From Actinomycetota bacterium (lineage in GTDB: Bacteria > Actinomycetota > Rubrobacteria > Rubrobacterales > Rubrobacteraceae): 13,416 nucleotides of DNA. The notes under the pieces are model-generated. The model was given only the letters and a program-made list of their open reading frames with translations, ran no database searches and was not told the origin of the DNA. The stretch is taken from positions 1-13,416 of the forward strand of contig JAIVIG010000301.1 in assembly GCA_020200675.1 (NCBI GenBank). The letters are read 5' to 3'. Position numbers and translations under genes: made by a program. Below, piece by piece: positions 13,294 to 13,416 of the stretch (its first letter is position 1; each line of letters opens with the position of its first letter).

Positions 13294-13416
13294 ATGGACT
13301 TCCACGAAGTAGACCGCCGCTACGCCGAACTCAAACGTCAACACGACTCCGGCACCCTCAGCACCGAAGACTTCGATGCTCAGCTCGAGCAGTTGACGGT
13401 CCAGGACGACCAGGGC
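13294..13416 (+). CDS. Small SHOCT-like domain protein (3' partial)
   Basis: The first 41 codons are visible and the gene continues past the window edge. The product begins MDFHEVDRRYAELKRQHDSG, then TLSTEDFDAQLEQLTVQD. This helix-turn-helix hairpin, Y-x-x-L-K-x-x-x-D-x-G-x-L-s-x-E-e-F, is the pattern of SHOCT-like short helical modules. In actinobacterial proteins such modules often precede a region of the form QDxxGRWW; here the sequence ends at QDDQG, consistent with that continuation. The function of these proteins is not established. The start is chosen from the promoter spacing; the ATG has no clear ribosome binding site. Confidence 0.65.
   Translation, partial: MDFHEVDRRYAELKRQHDSGTLSTEDFDAQLEQLTVQDDQG

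Overview
The window looks like a chromosomal segment of a high-GC Gram-positive bacterium, most likely a Rubrobacter-type deep-branching actinobacterium. This rests on the GC-rich codon use, the frequent TTG and GTG starts, the coiled-coil hypothetical proteins, and the archaeal-type phosphoglycerate mutase beside a type 5 uracil-DNA glycosylase. No RNA gene, CRISPR array or transposase was seen, and no gap between genes exceeds about 225 bases.

Bases 1-1854 (+) hold the 3' part of apgM, cut by the window edge, followed directly by a UdgB-type uracil-DNA glycosylase. The conserved N-terminus of the glycosylase has no ATG, GTG or TTG start. Bases 1915-2042 hold a cluster of hairpins: two related long palindromes flank a stem-loop built on a tandem 14-base repeat. 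Bases 2044-3770 (-) carry two coiled-coil genes of unknown function, whose upstream regions share a bipartite sequence module. Bases 3893-4724 (+) are a ruined D-alanine--D-alanine ligase gene. It has lost its 5' end next to the coiled-coil cassette, and an internal deletion with frameshift has removed its metal-binding segment. An intact MscS-type channel gene follows at once (4725-5723, +). A LON-substrate-binding-domain gene runs the opposite way (5879-6517, -).

Bases 6653-12362 (-) are the centre of interest: one apparent respiratory operon ending in a strong intrinsic terminator. In transcription order it encodes a two-TM membrane protein whose layout recalls ActD, a CydA-like membrane protein (B), a Rieske protein, a b6-type cytochrome b, a cytochrome b subunit IV, a second CydA-like protein (A), and a 62-residue single-TM protein. 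No cytochrome c and no CydB are encoded. The set therefore looks like a menaquinol-oxidising bc-type complex combined with two non-canonical relatives of cytochrome bd subunit I. Whether it passes electrons to oxygen, to a cytochrome c encoded elsewhere, or to something else cannot be told from sequence.

Divergent from this operon (12568-13236, +) is a gene for a membrane-anchored protein with an apparently leaderless start. It is followed by the beginning of a gene for a small SHOCT-like protein (13294 onward), cut by the window end.
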